Of a stretch of 64,000 nucleotides of DNA, positions 27,853-39,672 are shown in pieces. The notes beneath the pieces were generated by a model. The model did not search any database. It was not told the origin of the DNA and saw nothing but the letters and a program-made list of their open reading frames with translations. Positions within the stretch are counted from its first letter, which is position 1; every line of letters starts with the position of its first letter. The stretch covers positions 3,677,501-3,741,500 of the forward strand of contig JAXDDX010000023.1 of NCBI GenBank assembly GCA_034670405.1. The letters run 5' to 3'. Source of the DNA: Hoplostethus atlanticus (taxonomy: Eukaryota > Chordata > Actinopteri > Trachichthyiformes > Trachichthyidae). A program made the translations under genes and the position numbers.

Positions 27853-30299
27853 ACAGAGTGAAATTCTAAGTGCGAGAGAGGGAGTGAGGGAGAAAGATGA
27901 AGTCCTTAGAGAGAGGATCAGAAATAGACTGACGATAACAGAGTCCCTCCTGCACGGGGAGAACAAACAAAGCCTTGTTAGACAGACATAGCTGACTTTA
28001 TTTAGGGGGATCTGACACAAACCAAAATAATTAGACAGCTTCCTCCCTCTAACCTGCGGGAGGTTCCTCAGCACTCGGTGTATCAGCTCGCCACACTCTG
28101 AGTGCAGGCTGAGAATAGGATGATGAATACCCGGGGATGACTAGTTCTTTTTGAAGAAGCGTTTCAAGACGTGAAAATTATGAAGCTGATTCGATTCCTG
28201 ACTCGGAATAGTGTACAAGTCAGCGTAAATAGGCTTCCACGGCCTAATTAGTAAAACCTTGAAGGCTCGTAGATTTTGATTTTGAACTTCACTGAGGTGT
28301 GCTCACTGTAGAGCTCTAATTACACCGTACACCTCTCGGCTGTAAAAAAGAGAGAATTGTCATTCCAGTGGATATTCTCATTCACACTATGCATGAAGTG
28401 CATGAGTAATTATACTTGAATAGATACTGAAAACTGCACTGAATATTTCTCTGTCCACAGCTGTCATTGAGAAATGGGTCAACATTATTTGGACTTTATT
28501 TGGACTGACTGGCGGCTTAGTCTGACGGCAGGTTTGAGGGATGAATGCCTGTGTGGTAATAGTCACCATGCTATAACCACTATGTTGCACACACTTCATT
28601 TTGTTTCCAGTGTGGTGTTGCCTAACACTAGCCTGTGCGCTTGCAAATAAAAGTGCAAATCCAGTGTGTATTCTTCTGGTGGGTGTAACATGAATATGTA
28701 TACAACCAGCCCAGGCTCTTTGCTTGACCTCTTCTGCTTCACAACTTAATACTGGGAGAGGTGTTTGTGCACGTGTGTGTGCACGTGTGCGTGTGTGGGT
28801 GTGTGTGTGTGTGTGTGACAGACAGTGACACAATTGATATGTGTTCCTGCAAATCTGACAATTTGAAACACTGATCCATCACTTATGGGCTGGATTTGTA
28901 AATATTTGTGTAAAATGTTTAAAGATACTGCAATTCTGGGCCACCATAAAGTATTTTCCATTGCAAATACTTCCCATACATACATGCACACATATTAACA
29001 CAGAAAATCAATCATACCCAAGACATGCGGTCAGTGTACCAGGACCACATATCTCTGAAGAACAGCTGAAAACCCCTGCTGCTTTACAATTAGATCTCTG
29101 ATCAATGGCCTCAGCTGCCTGGTCCCACCAACAGCAATTTACAAAACAGGATTTGCTTTGTGAGTTATGAGAAAAGGCTCGCTCCCACCTAAACATGAGA
29201 CAAGGAAAGAATTTGAAACAATTTGATTGATTATGCCCCGAAGGCATACACACACAGATACACACACACACAAACCACACACACACAAGTGAATGTAGAA
29301 CACGTCTGCTGGGGAAATGAGAATTGCTGATATTCAGCCCCACGTCTTCAATCACCCTTAGGTTTAATGTCATGAAAACTTGCTGTTCTTGAGAAGAGTA
29401 GGGAGGGAAATAATGTGTCGAGGGGATACATGGAGGAAAGAAGACAGGATGTATGTGCTTAAGTAAGGGGATAATTAGGGGATGCACAGTGTTAAGAACG
29501 TTGCTCATCCCCAAGATGCAATTATATAGAGCAGAAAGGTGTTGAGTGTTTCGCTCAAGGATATTTAAGTGGAAGGAAAGGAAGGTTGTGAGTGGTGTTG
29601 GGGACATGTGGATGCGGTCGGCCTGTTCTCATATCACTAACTGTAACTTTAACCTAAGTTGTTTTAGCACAGCGATAGGTTATAGCCACGCATAGACACA
29701 TACAGCACAAATCAAGTGTGCATAACTCGTCCATAAGATATCATATGAAGGGTGTATGCGTTGAATGAGTGAGGGAGGAGGGTGGTGCAGAAGAGAGGGG
29801 TAGAGAAGGGGGGTAGAAGAAGGTAGAGAGAGGGAAAAACTGAGGGAGAGAAGGAGGGTAAATAGAGGTGGAAGAGGAAGATGAAAAGAGGATCCTTCCT
29901 TTTTTTTCATCTTCAAACCTCTAACAGATCTCTAACAGATGGGGAAGCAAGCAGGGAGGAGAAGAGAGGTAATGTGGAGGAGTAGAGGCAGTGATAGCAG
30001 GAGATGGGGAGGAGGTGCTTTATAAGATGGCAATGAGGATGAGGAAGAAAGAGGAAAAGAGCATTGGGTAAAACATGTAGCAGAGTGTTATTAAAAATTG
30101 CATGAGGTATCAAAAAAGCTTCAGCTACCCCCTTATCATTTTTCCAGATCGTATCACTGTGTTGCTACTTGTCATTATTATCCATGTATTATGATACATG
30201 GTAGTGATGAGAATATCCATATATATTCTACTGTTTGTACTAATTGTATCATCGTCCACTCATTCATCTTACGTCTATTATAACACGAGCAGCAGTAAC

Positions 30300-30825
30300 A
30301 ATCCATAAATAAAGCTGTCTTCATAGCCTCAATCGTCTAATCCGGAACGCTGGCATTGCTTTTCTGTCGGATCGATGTCTGAACCAAGTGAGATCATTTT
30401 TCCCACCAGCTGTTGAATTATTCAGGCCAGGACTTCCTCCGGGGAGATTCCCAGTCAGCCTGCCAGCCAGACACAGTAAGCTGGCAGGCTGGCAGGGAAG
30501 CTCGGGAACATCACAAAATTCCCAACAGCATGGAGTATGTAATGTCCCAATTCAGCAGAGGTCAGTTCCTGGGCTGCATCACATTAACAACAGCTTGGCG
30601 TGACCAACCGTTTGACTTTTGCACTGCATTTGTATAACTTTGTACTTTGTACAGCTTTTTCTATTTTTAATTCGTCATTGTTATTTTATTATTTCCATTG
30701 TAGTTTTTTATTTTTCATTCTATTTCTCTATTTCTTGTGTTATTCTATGTCTGGCTGCATTAACAAAGAAATTTCCCCCCGGGGATCAATAAAGTACCCA
30801 CCTACCTACCTACCTACCTACCTAT
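30300..30825 (+). mobile_element. 5'-truncated LINE (L2/Maui-like) 3' end
   Basis: Near 30385-30420 the plus strand reads RSFFPPAVELF, like the C-terminal (F.PAAIRLLN) end of LINE reverse transcriptases. An AT-rich 3' UTR follows, then AATTTCCCCCCGGGGATCAA, TAAAGTACC and a (CCTA)n tail at 30800-30827. An inverted repeat at 30456-30491 sits within it. No upstream reverse transcriptase domain is attached. Confidence 0.75.
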
Positions 30826-31539
30826 CATTCTTACTAAATTTGCTTCAAAATCAAATAAAATCACTCTGGTTAAGGTAAGGCAAGTAAAACAACTTAGGTT
30901 AAAGTTAGGGTTATTTTTAGTTAGTTAAGGTAAGGTTTTAATTAAATAAGAAAAACCTTCGCTGAAAATTAAAACCTTATTCACCACTGAAACCATCATT
31001 CCATGAGGACTTCACCCCGGGTCACTGGAGTTGAAGTGACCCGGGCAAGTGTAAACACACATCCATGACCCCAACGTCCATGCCCTTGCTTTCCACCACA
31101 TTAAGTTACGCTGCATTACTTTTCGTGACTATTACTGCAGACTTGATATGAGAACAGGCTGAATATGCGGTTGGGTCCCTGGCAATCCCTGGCTCATTCA
31201 CCATTTATCGTTTGCATCATTATTTCTCTCTGAACAGACTTTGGTAAAAATGCCCCCAAAAAAAGGAACAACAGAAATAAATTAAGTTTAATTAACTTAA
31301 ATTCCTTTGCTCTAGTTTTTTCTCAACTACAAGGCATAGACATACCAAGACAAGACATACCAGTCGTATGTCTCAAGCTCATGAAGATGGAAGAAACAAG
31401 TTGTTCCTAGATCATGACGAAGGGCTGGAAAGTTTTGGTAGATATTGGTCAGTTTCGGCTATTGGTCAGTTCGGTAGAAGGGAAGATTTTCTTTAGTGTA
31501 GTAGCAGTAGAGGCTGTCAAGATACCTAGAAAGCAATAC

Positions 31540-33985
31540 GTTAATTGACAGCAGTGCAAACAGCTGGAATACCAGGTTTTACTGGCTGCCAACAACACAC
31601 AAGCATTACCTGGCACCAAATTCAATCAGCCAAGCAGGAGAAAAGAGATCTCCATGTGGTATTTCTAGACCTTGCTAATGCCTTTGGCTCTGTGCCTCAT
31701 AAGTTACTGTGGGGGGGGAGGATGAAAGTTAAACCGAGTCTAGGAGCATCTCAATTGCCAAGGGGAAACTGGCAAGCAAAATATTTTACATAGATGAAGA
31801 AGCAGTTCCAACAGTGTTAGAGAAGCCTGGCAAAGGCTTAGTAATGACATGATGACTACTAGGTGAATTAGACATTTGTGGGCGGAGCTTAAAGCAGGCA
31901 GTGAAGGACCTGTCTGAGGCAGCTAAGGGAGCCAGTCAGTGGATCTGGCAGAAAATGAATCACACTGACTCGGGGCACAAAGCATTGAATGGAGGTACTC
32001 TTAAGGACTGAACCACTTGACTGAAGCATGCTGGTGCATTTCTCATAGACGCCAGGAATCGCTGTTGAGCCTTCTGGAGGCATCGAAACATCTGTGATGG
32101 GAGGAGACCACTCGATAACCCAGTGACATACCCACACACTCCAGCCTGTAGCATTTAGATTAGGTGGCTAGTGAGTGGTGCTGCCTGTCTGATGGCCCTG
32201 TAGATTTGTGACACGTCGCCTGAGTGTTGACAAACATGCAACACTCACTCAGATCTCTACAGCTCTCCAACACTTCCAACCCCACAGTGAGCAAAGACAC
32301 TGATTTTGTCTGTTTGCACATACAGGCTGGGTTTCTCTTTCATCATTTTCACTGGTTTCAATTTTCAGATGTTATCATACAACAAAAATCATATTCTGTA
32401 TTTTGTGGGTAAAATAGGTAACAAAGCAATATCACATGAGGTAGTCCCCTCCAATATGCCGTCCTACTTTATGATTGGAAAAGATAGTGAGCTTTGCTTT
32501 CTGTCTTTACACCCTGACAATATTTTCAGATCTGTTGGTGAGTGAAAGACGACATGGCAAGATGCTTGAGCTGAAACACATTCTGAAATGAAAGTGAGCC
32601 AACTCAGTAAATACAATGAGAGAAAAGGTTTTGAATTTGCTTGAAAGTAGGTCTATGTAAAATCTTGTTTCAGTAAAGTAGGTCATGGTGAGTGGAGTGA
32701 GGTTCTCATGGTTGGATCTCTGTCCACTGCCTGCCTCTAAGTGAAGATTCTTTAACGAGCTCTCCCAACAGTGCTGGCTCAAATACGTCCCTGGCATGCA
32801 GTCTGAACTTAAATTATAAAATAAATCAAATCAAAAGCGTTTTGACAGTGTTCAAAAGCGTTCAGTAAAAGTTTGGTTGGGATATAGGATGAAGGGTCAT
32901 CAACAAATGTCATGTGTGAAGGTTATTTGTCCACATGGGGTGAACTCTTTGGCAACAGCCAAACCATTGCCCAAATCTTTTCTCTAAACGTTATTTTACT
33001 GTCCTTGAGTAACTGTGAGTAAAGAAAGAAAATAATAATTCACTCACAACAGCAGCATCCATCAACTGTACAGCAATAACACTTAAAGTTTCACATACAA
33101 ATTCACATATCACCTATATACATAATACCAGAACATCAAATATGAGATTGACCATAAATGAGAAAACCAAAATAATGCATTTCAGAGATCCCTACCGTTC
33201 TATCAGTAAAAGCTGAATTATACAAAACATTACAAATATCTGGGCCTTTATATTGATGAACATATGACATACAAAACAAAACCTCATCAAGCTTGTGTAG
33301 GTCCAGTGCTTGCAGGCGTATGGAGCTATAAGATCTATCCTGCTAGTGAGGCTGTCCATAACAGGGCTATCGGGTATTTTCACACCCACCCTGGAGATAT
33401 GGGATGGGAGCCTTGAGAGGTGAGATGGAGGGCTCGTATTGCACAGCTCTGAAATAGGTTGCGAGATATGGAGGGGAGTAGGTTGGATACAAGGGAATTT
33501 AATGGGATATGCAAATAGAGGGACCTTGGGCAAGGGAAATATAAGACGTGCTTTTAGGATTGGATTGTGAGGATCTTTTCAATAGTTGGTATTCACACTG
33601 TAAAAGAACTGACCTTTCTGAAAGTAAAAGAAGCTGCAGAAATATGGAGCAAACCCAAGTTATGCACCTTTTGTGAGATTTAGCATGAATGTTTGACTGG
33701 CTATTCTGTCCCTATAACCTGCCCAAGAGGAAAAGATGTGATCAGGTTTATTGCCCTCATGGTGAAACAGGCTGGTATGTGGGCACTTCTGAGGTGGATC
33801 AGATGTGATGCCAGATCTTTGGAATTGAAACTCAAGTCTGTTTTGTTTTGTATTGATTTATTATAGTAAACAACAGGACATTTTGTTTTATAAGAAAAGG
33901 AGGTCAATTTCTTATGTATGGGGGACTTCAGCCCAGTGCATGCTGGGATAGGCTGGTATGTACTGTCTTTCATTCATTCTTTCTC
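31540..33985 (+). mobile_element. degraded LINE with reverse transcriptase remnants
   Basis: Near 31560-31720 the plus strand encodes GIPGFTGCQQHTSITW and KRDLHVVFLDLANAFGSVPH, a reverse transcriptase core block with the family's LDL..AFGSVPH motif. Near 33218-33520, in the same orientation, is YKYLGLYIDEHMTYK, then NRAIGYFHTHPGDMGWEP and NRLRDMEGSRL, typical of the region after the RT domain in non-LTR elements. The order and strand suggest one old copy, heavily decayed or interrupted in between. A GTGCATGCTGGGATAGGCT tail at about 33938-33956 could be its 3' end. The clade is uncertain. Confidence 0.65.
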
Positions 33986-34274
33986 TCTTGTATGGACTGT
34001 ATTTCAGGGACTTGGTCATGTAATCCAACCAGTGGCCCACAAGTGTGGTGTGGCATGAAAATGAATTATGACTGAATGAATATGAATCCATTCATTCATT
34101 CATAACAGCTTGACGAGGGGAGCACTTAAACTGCACGCTGACAGAAATAGTTTCATCTATAGAATTGTTTACAGTCTTTAGTTTGAATTCAAACATAATC
34201 CACAACCAGTGATTTTAAACCATCATGAATGCAATCATACAGAGCCTCACGTATGCAATCATGAGAACATGTTA

Positions 34275-34307
<33 letters not shown>

Positions 34308-36164
34308 ACTCATCCATTATCCATTATCCCTTAGGGTGGTAGCAGCTCCAGTCATCTCACCCACGCACACATTTCACACATCTCCTGCTTTGCCATACCA
34401 CACTGGAGTGTCTTCCCCAATAATCCCTCCCTGCACTGGGGGGTGAAGTGCCAGAGCTAATGGGCGAACAATGTCACATCTACTGAAGTGTGAACCCAAG
34501 CATGCGTCACTAATTACAAGATGCTGACCGGCCCACAGTTGAGAGAATCTGCCATAAAATTGGTATCAAGCCAGGCCACGCACTTAACTCAGACACATTT
34601 CACTCATTTTACCCATTTGCGTTTTTTTATTCTTTTTACATCTCAATGATAATGATATTGTCGGAAGTATCATCTATTTTTGAAATGGCACAGACTCAAA
34701 GAATCAGCTTTGAAGGTTCTACAGGAATGGTGATTTCAAATTCACTGCGTCCGTACTCGATCTCTACAAATGTAACTGCTGCTACAACGATGCTCCAAAT
34801 AAACATTGTGCTTTCAGTTTACAAATAATGCACATTGTCTCTAGTGGACTGATAACTGACACTTCTAATAAGTGAGGGTGAGATGATATGGCATGCCTTC
34901 CTGAAAGCAGCTCATCAGGATTCCTGGGACAGAAGTGGACACTTGTTTTGTCCTTTGGGGAAACTTGAAGATCCTGCACACAGCACCTTAAAACAACTAA
35001 AATGATGTGACAAGAATGGACGCATGATATTTTGGTCAGCAAAGAGCTCGGGGGCTTTGTGGTGGAGGACTGCTAAGTTTCTGCTCACTGGCTCCATCTG
35101 ATGGCGACTGGGAAAAGTATAGGCAGACCCGACCTGGAGCCACATACCTGGAGCTAGTGGAGCTCCTTAGCTGGACCTCACCACAAACTAATATTGATTT
35201 ATTGTAATTCTTAGCTCCAGATACTGAGATTATTTGTCCAAATTAGTCTGATATATTACCAGAATATATCAGACTTTACATCCTTGGCACCAATACACTG
35301 AAATCAGACTCCATCAGGCTCCATCAATGACTTGAAGTACCTCATCATCTCTGTTTTTGGCCATCTCTGGCATGTCATTCAAGAGAAATTGGCTCATTTT
35401 ATTCGATTAGGATGCATCTCTTGTAGTGGTTGTAGTCCCAGTGAGGACTAAAAAGCCCCATCTTTCTAAAGTGCCAGGTGATGGTTGCTGTCCACAGCTG
35501 TGACTCACCTAGCTCAATAGCTCTGCCTGGGAGCTATTAAGCTCCCATTACTCCATCACATATGCCGAGGACAGATGCTTCTACCACTGCACAATGGATG
35601 CAATTGTCACAGCTAAATGACTTTTCGTGCACCTGTCTTGTTTAGAAGACGGTTTTGATGTTTATTGTGTTAGCGCATAGTATTTTATAGGATGTTTGCC
35701 TGTGGATCTCAGGGGGAAAAGACAAATCTCGTGTCTCTGAGATGACTTTGGAAGCTTTAAAAGTGACACCTACTCTGACAAAATAATTGCTGGCATAAAA
35801 GTGAAACTCACAGTTGAATATTATAAACGTTTTTAGCAGAATTCACTGAAGAACATTTCACTGAAAAACACCAAGCAAAAACAATTTATTAAATGTCATT
35901 AAATGGTTGTTGGTGATCACTCACCTATGACCATCCACGACCACAGCACCACAGCATTGCACAGGCTTATACAAAAGCTTATACAAATCCACATAGAATC
36001 TACCTGTCAATTACAACAGCTTGTATTTCTTCCACAGACTAAAGGTATTTGCTGTGAAGCAGAAACTGCTGCTCCTCTTCTATCTTGCTCAGTTTAAGTG
36101 CCTCCTGAGATGTGACATCTTCGCTTGGCCACTCAAGATAGTTTGCATCTATTTTGTTCTAATG

Positions 36165-36199
36165 TGTTCATTCATTCATTTTCCGTACCAGCTTACTCC
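36165..36199 (-). mobile_element. left part of an interrupted teleost retroposon repeat
   Basis: TTCATTCATTCATTTTCCGT, then ACCAGCTTACTCC is the reverse-oriented 3' tail of the family described at 25895-26220. It continues at 36652 after an inserted sequence. Confidence 0.7.
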
Positions 36200-36647
36200 T
36201 GTCGTGGAAAATTTGTCAGAGACATCAATTGCAACTGAAAGTTGTTTAAGCAGAGTGATCATTTAATCATGTTGCAGCTTGGAGAGAAATCAGCACACAG
36301 CTCAAACAGCAGTCAAGCATTTCTCTGCCCCTCTAAGAGTGAGCAGGATCTTTATACCTACAAGTTACACAAGCCCCTTTTGCTTTACCTCCAGTCTCAA
36401 TAATAAGGTCACTAGAATAGACAAAACAGTGTTGGTAGACAAATCACTGGGAGACACTCAGTGCCAGGCTGTAGGTCATCCTCTAGTTAACATGAAGCAC
36501 CAGTATCCTTGGACCAAGCATGAGTTCATTTAGGAGCTGTACATGAATCAAATACAGCATGGCATATATGTACTGCAACTACTACTACTGTTAATACATA
36601 TATGTGTACTACTCAAGTCATACAGTATATTAAAGTTTTCTTCCACA
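36200..36647 (-). mobile_element. probable solo LTR (retroelement fossil) inside another repeat
   Basis: This is a 448-base insertion with TG..CA ends (TGTCGTGGAA and TTCTTCCACA, imperfect inverted ends). It is flanked by a 4-base duplication CTCC, or 5 bases if the adjoining A is counted. On the minus strand a TATA-like GGTATAAAGATCC lies in the middle, as expected in an LTR. Internal genes are absent, so it looks like a recombined solo LTR of a retrovirus-like or Gypsy-type element. The family is not identified. It is younger than the repeat it interrupts. Confidence 0.55.
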
Positions 36648-36651
36648 CTCC

Positions 36652-36712
36652 TATTCATGGTCACGCGGGGCTGGAGAACTATCCCAGCATGCATTGGGCA
36701 GAAGGTGTGATG
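36652..36712 (-). mobile_element. right part of the interrupted teleost retroposon repeat
   Basis: After the insertion the host repeat resumes with CATGGTCACGCGGGGCTGGA, then ACTATCCCAGCATGCATTGG and GCAGAAGG. This is the complement of the GCATGCTGGGATAGGCTCCA block at 26142-26161. The join is clean, which fixes the boundaries of the inserted element. Confidence 0.7.
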
Positions 36713-37633
36713 TGGTATTATAACATATTTATAACATATTTTACATATTTTCCATCCATAGGGCTGGTTCATGGTCCTGCAACATTCATATTTTGGTAGT
36801 GATACCTTGCATCCACAGCAGTTGGCTGTGAGAAGAGCAACAACAAAATCTATTTCTCTGATGTTTTATTTTTTCTTTGAACACTGAAGCATTGAATATG
36901 TATACCGACTCCTTTACAAAATACAATATTCATACCCAGACCTATCTGTGCACCAAACGGAAAAAATGCCTGGCTTAAAGGGTCACTAAGGGACAAAGTT
37001 AAAAAAACATAGTTTGTAGGGTTTCTGGGTTTTTTTTTAATAAAATATGGCATTGCAGCCAAATATCTATGAACAAAAGACCATAGAGAAGATGATTTGT
37101 TGATCAGCAGAGCCGCTCTCCAGGCAATCTGGGCTTCTGCTGGACAAGCAAAGGTTACATTTCACGGCTTTCAATCCGACACCGAGAACATCGCCAAACT
37201 GAAACTGAAATGATTTTTATCCCTCTTACATATTCATTGGTCACAGTCTTTTTATCTATTTCTGAGAGAGAGAGAGTCCTTCAACAACTTTTGACTTTGT
37301 CTTCCCATGACTCCTCCACTCTTGCCAGTCAGCCTGTCAGCCAGAAAGCAGAGATCAAAGCCTCATTTCAGCCTCTCAGCCACTAACGCCAGCATGACAG
37401 TGAACCATCATTAACACTTTCAGAGTGTTAGACTTCTTCTTCTAGACATAACATCACTTATGTTGAGTCATTGCCTACCGCAGCCTACCAAGGCTATATT
37501 CTTTTCAAGGAGATTCTCTTGCTCAAGCTTAAGGGCTGTGAAATAATAACTTGATAGATGTACGGAGGATGGACGAGTACAATGGCTTTAGGAATGAGAA
37601 AGCTAATTCTCAGGAAGAGCTGACAGCTGATTA

Positions 37634-38792
37634 TATACACCGATCAGCCACAACATTAAAACCACTGACAGGTGAAGTGAATGACATTGATTATCTCGTT
37701 ACAATGGCACATGTCAAGCGGTGGGATATATTGGGAAGCAGTCAGTTCTTGAAGTTGATGTGTTGGAAGCAGGAAAAATGGGCAAGCATAAGAATCTGAG
37801 TGACTTTGACAAGGGCCAAATTGTGATGGCTAGACGACTGGGTCAGAGCACCTCCAAAACAACAGGTCTTGTGGGGTGTTCCCGGTATGCAGTGGTTAGT
37901 ACCTACCAAAACTGGTCCAAGGAAGGACAACCGGTGAACCGGCAACAGGGTCATGGGCACCCAAGGCTCATTGATGCAAATGATGATGCATTGATAGAAA
38001 GGTGTCAGAACACACAGTGCATCGCAGCTTGCTGCATATGGGGCTGCGTAGCCGCAGACCGGTCAGAGTGCCCATGCTGATCCCTTGTCCACCGCCGAAA
38101 GCGCCTACAATGGGCACGTGAGCGTCAGAACTGGACCATGGAGCAATGGAAGAAGGTGGCCTGGTCTGATGAATCACGTTTTCTTTTACATCATGTGGAC
38201 GGCCGGGTGCGTGTGTGTCGTTTACCTGGGGAAGAGATGGCACCAGGATGCACTATGGGAAGAAGGCAAGCCGACGGAGGCAGTGTGATGCTCTGGGCAA
38301 TGTTCTGCTGGGAAACCTTGGGTCCTGGCATTCATGTGGATGTTACTTTGACACGTACCACCTACCTAAACATTGTTGCAGACCAAGTGCAGCGGTATGC
38401 AGTTGGCAACGGTATTCCCTGATGGCAGTGGCCTCTTTCAGCAGGATAATGCGCCCTGCCACACTGCAGAAATTGTTCAGGAATGGTTTGAGGAACATGA
38501 CAAATTAAGGTTCAAGGTGTTTACTTGGCCTCCAAATTTCCCAGATCTCAATCCGATCGTGGGACATCTGTGGGATGTGCTGGAAAAACAAGGCCGATCC
38601 ATGGAGGCCCCACCTCGTAACTTACAGGACTTAAAGGATCTGCTGCTAACGTCTTGGTGCCAGATACCACAGGACACCTTCAGAGGTCTTGTGGAGTCCA
38701 TGCCTCGACGGGTCAGAGCTGTTTTGGCGGCACGAAGGGGACCTACACAACATTAGGCAGGTGGTTTTAATGTTATGGCTGATCTGTGTATA
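37634..38792 (+). mobile_element. Tc1-like DNA transposon with both ends intact
   Basis: The ends are TATACACCGATCAGCCACAA (37634) and its inverted partner finishing GGCTGATCTGTGTATA (38792). Inverted homology runs about 40 bases (..CATTAAAACCACTG against CACC..TTTTAATGTTATGG), and TA flanks both sides. At 1159 bases it is a standard Tc1-like unit. Confidence 0.95.
37776..38756 (+). pseudogene. broken Tc1-type transposase
   Basis: Inside the 37634-38792 element the transposase is spread over at least three plus-strand frames. The N-terminal DNA-binding part is at about 37776-38080 ([20 protein letters not shown], then an arginine-poor linker). The catalytic core follows at about 38138-38422 (WSDESRF, GGSVMLWAMFCWE) and the C-terminal part at 38373-38756 (QQDNAPCHTAEIVQEW, DLNPIVGHLWD, ending RRGPTQH and stop). 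In the DD34E triad both Asp motifs are visible. The Glu of the usual DLNPIEHLWD is replaced by Val with an extra Gly (38559-38564), so the enzyme would be dead even without the frame changes. Confidence 0.9.
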
Positions 38793-38940
38793 TTGGTGGT
38801 TGAAGACAACTGAACAGAGTTCCTGCCAGGGCTGGGGATTATGGATTGTGGAGTGAGTGGTGGGTAAAACCAGCACCCTTCTTATATCACGGTTCAGCAC
38901 TTTGACAATATAAAGTTCAATAAAATATCCTTATCTACAA

Positions 38941-38971
38941 TACATTCCACCTCTTGTTGAGGTGGAATGTA
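38941..38971. repeat. perfect 13-bp inverted repeat (hairpin)
   Basis: TACATTCCACCTC at 38941-38953 pairs with GAGGTGGAATGTA at 38959-38971 around a 5-base loop. It lies 149 bases past the Tc1-like element ending at 38792 and is followed by TATG units. Confidence 0.9.
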
Positions 38972-39576
38972 TGTATGTATGGAAAGATGAACAATGGTAA
39001 AATTGTACTTTTTATTGATACAAAAAACTCTTCAACGGTGAAAGGCAGTAAATAGTGCTCAGAAATGATTTATTATTCTTTCTGTCATGCACTCACCCAA
39101 GGTGTAAGCCAACTATATCAGTTTGATAGGTAGGTCATTATTGAATGATTTCACCAGAACAGAGGAAGAGATGCAGATCCAGAGATTCAAATATCCATTG
39201 TATGCAGACACAGACATTTCTATACAGACACCGCTTGCTGTAGATCAACACGGTTGTAGGCAGAAACCAAAAACGTTTTTGTAGGCAGAAACAGCTGTCA
39301 GTCTGATGCATATTCAACATGCCTTGCCCCCATGTTTCATGAGGTTTTTTAATTTGTCACCCAAATGAACTGTGTCTCGGTGGCAGACGGCATCTCTCCA
39401 AACCCCCTGAACATATGGCCATGCGCTAGTAACCAGACAGCTGTACCGGCTACCTACCTGTGACACTCAGTCGGCAAGGCAGAAGAGATGGAGTAGAAAG
39501 GTTGTGGGCTGCTGTCGCTAGATTTTGTGTGATGGCCCCCAAGAGGGTATTTAAGTTGTAGAAGATGGGGGGGGGG

Positions 39577-39581
<5 letters not shown>

Positions 39582-39670
<89 letters not shown>
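39582..39670. repeat. (GA)n microsatellite with leading G run
   Basis: A ten-base G run (39569-39578) precedes about 88 bp of GA repeat in cpne5 intron 1. The mirror-symmetric purine strand could form triplex DNA. Confidence 0.97.

Positions 39671-39672
<2 letters not shown>

Noticed and set aside
29008-29607. 199-codon minus-strand open frame
   Set aside because: Composition is random, it crosses a CA/GT tract, and no family motif is visible.
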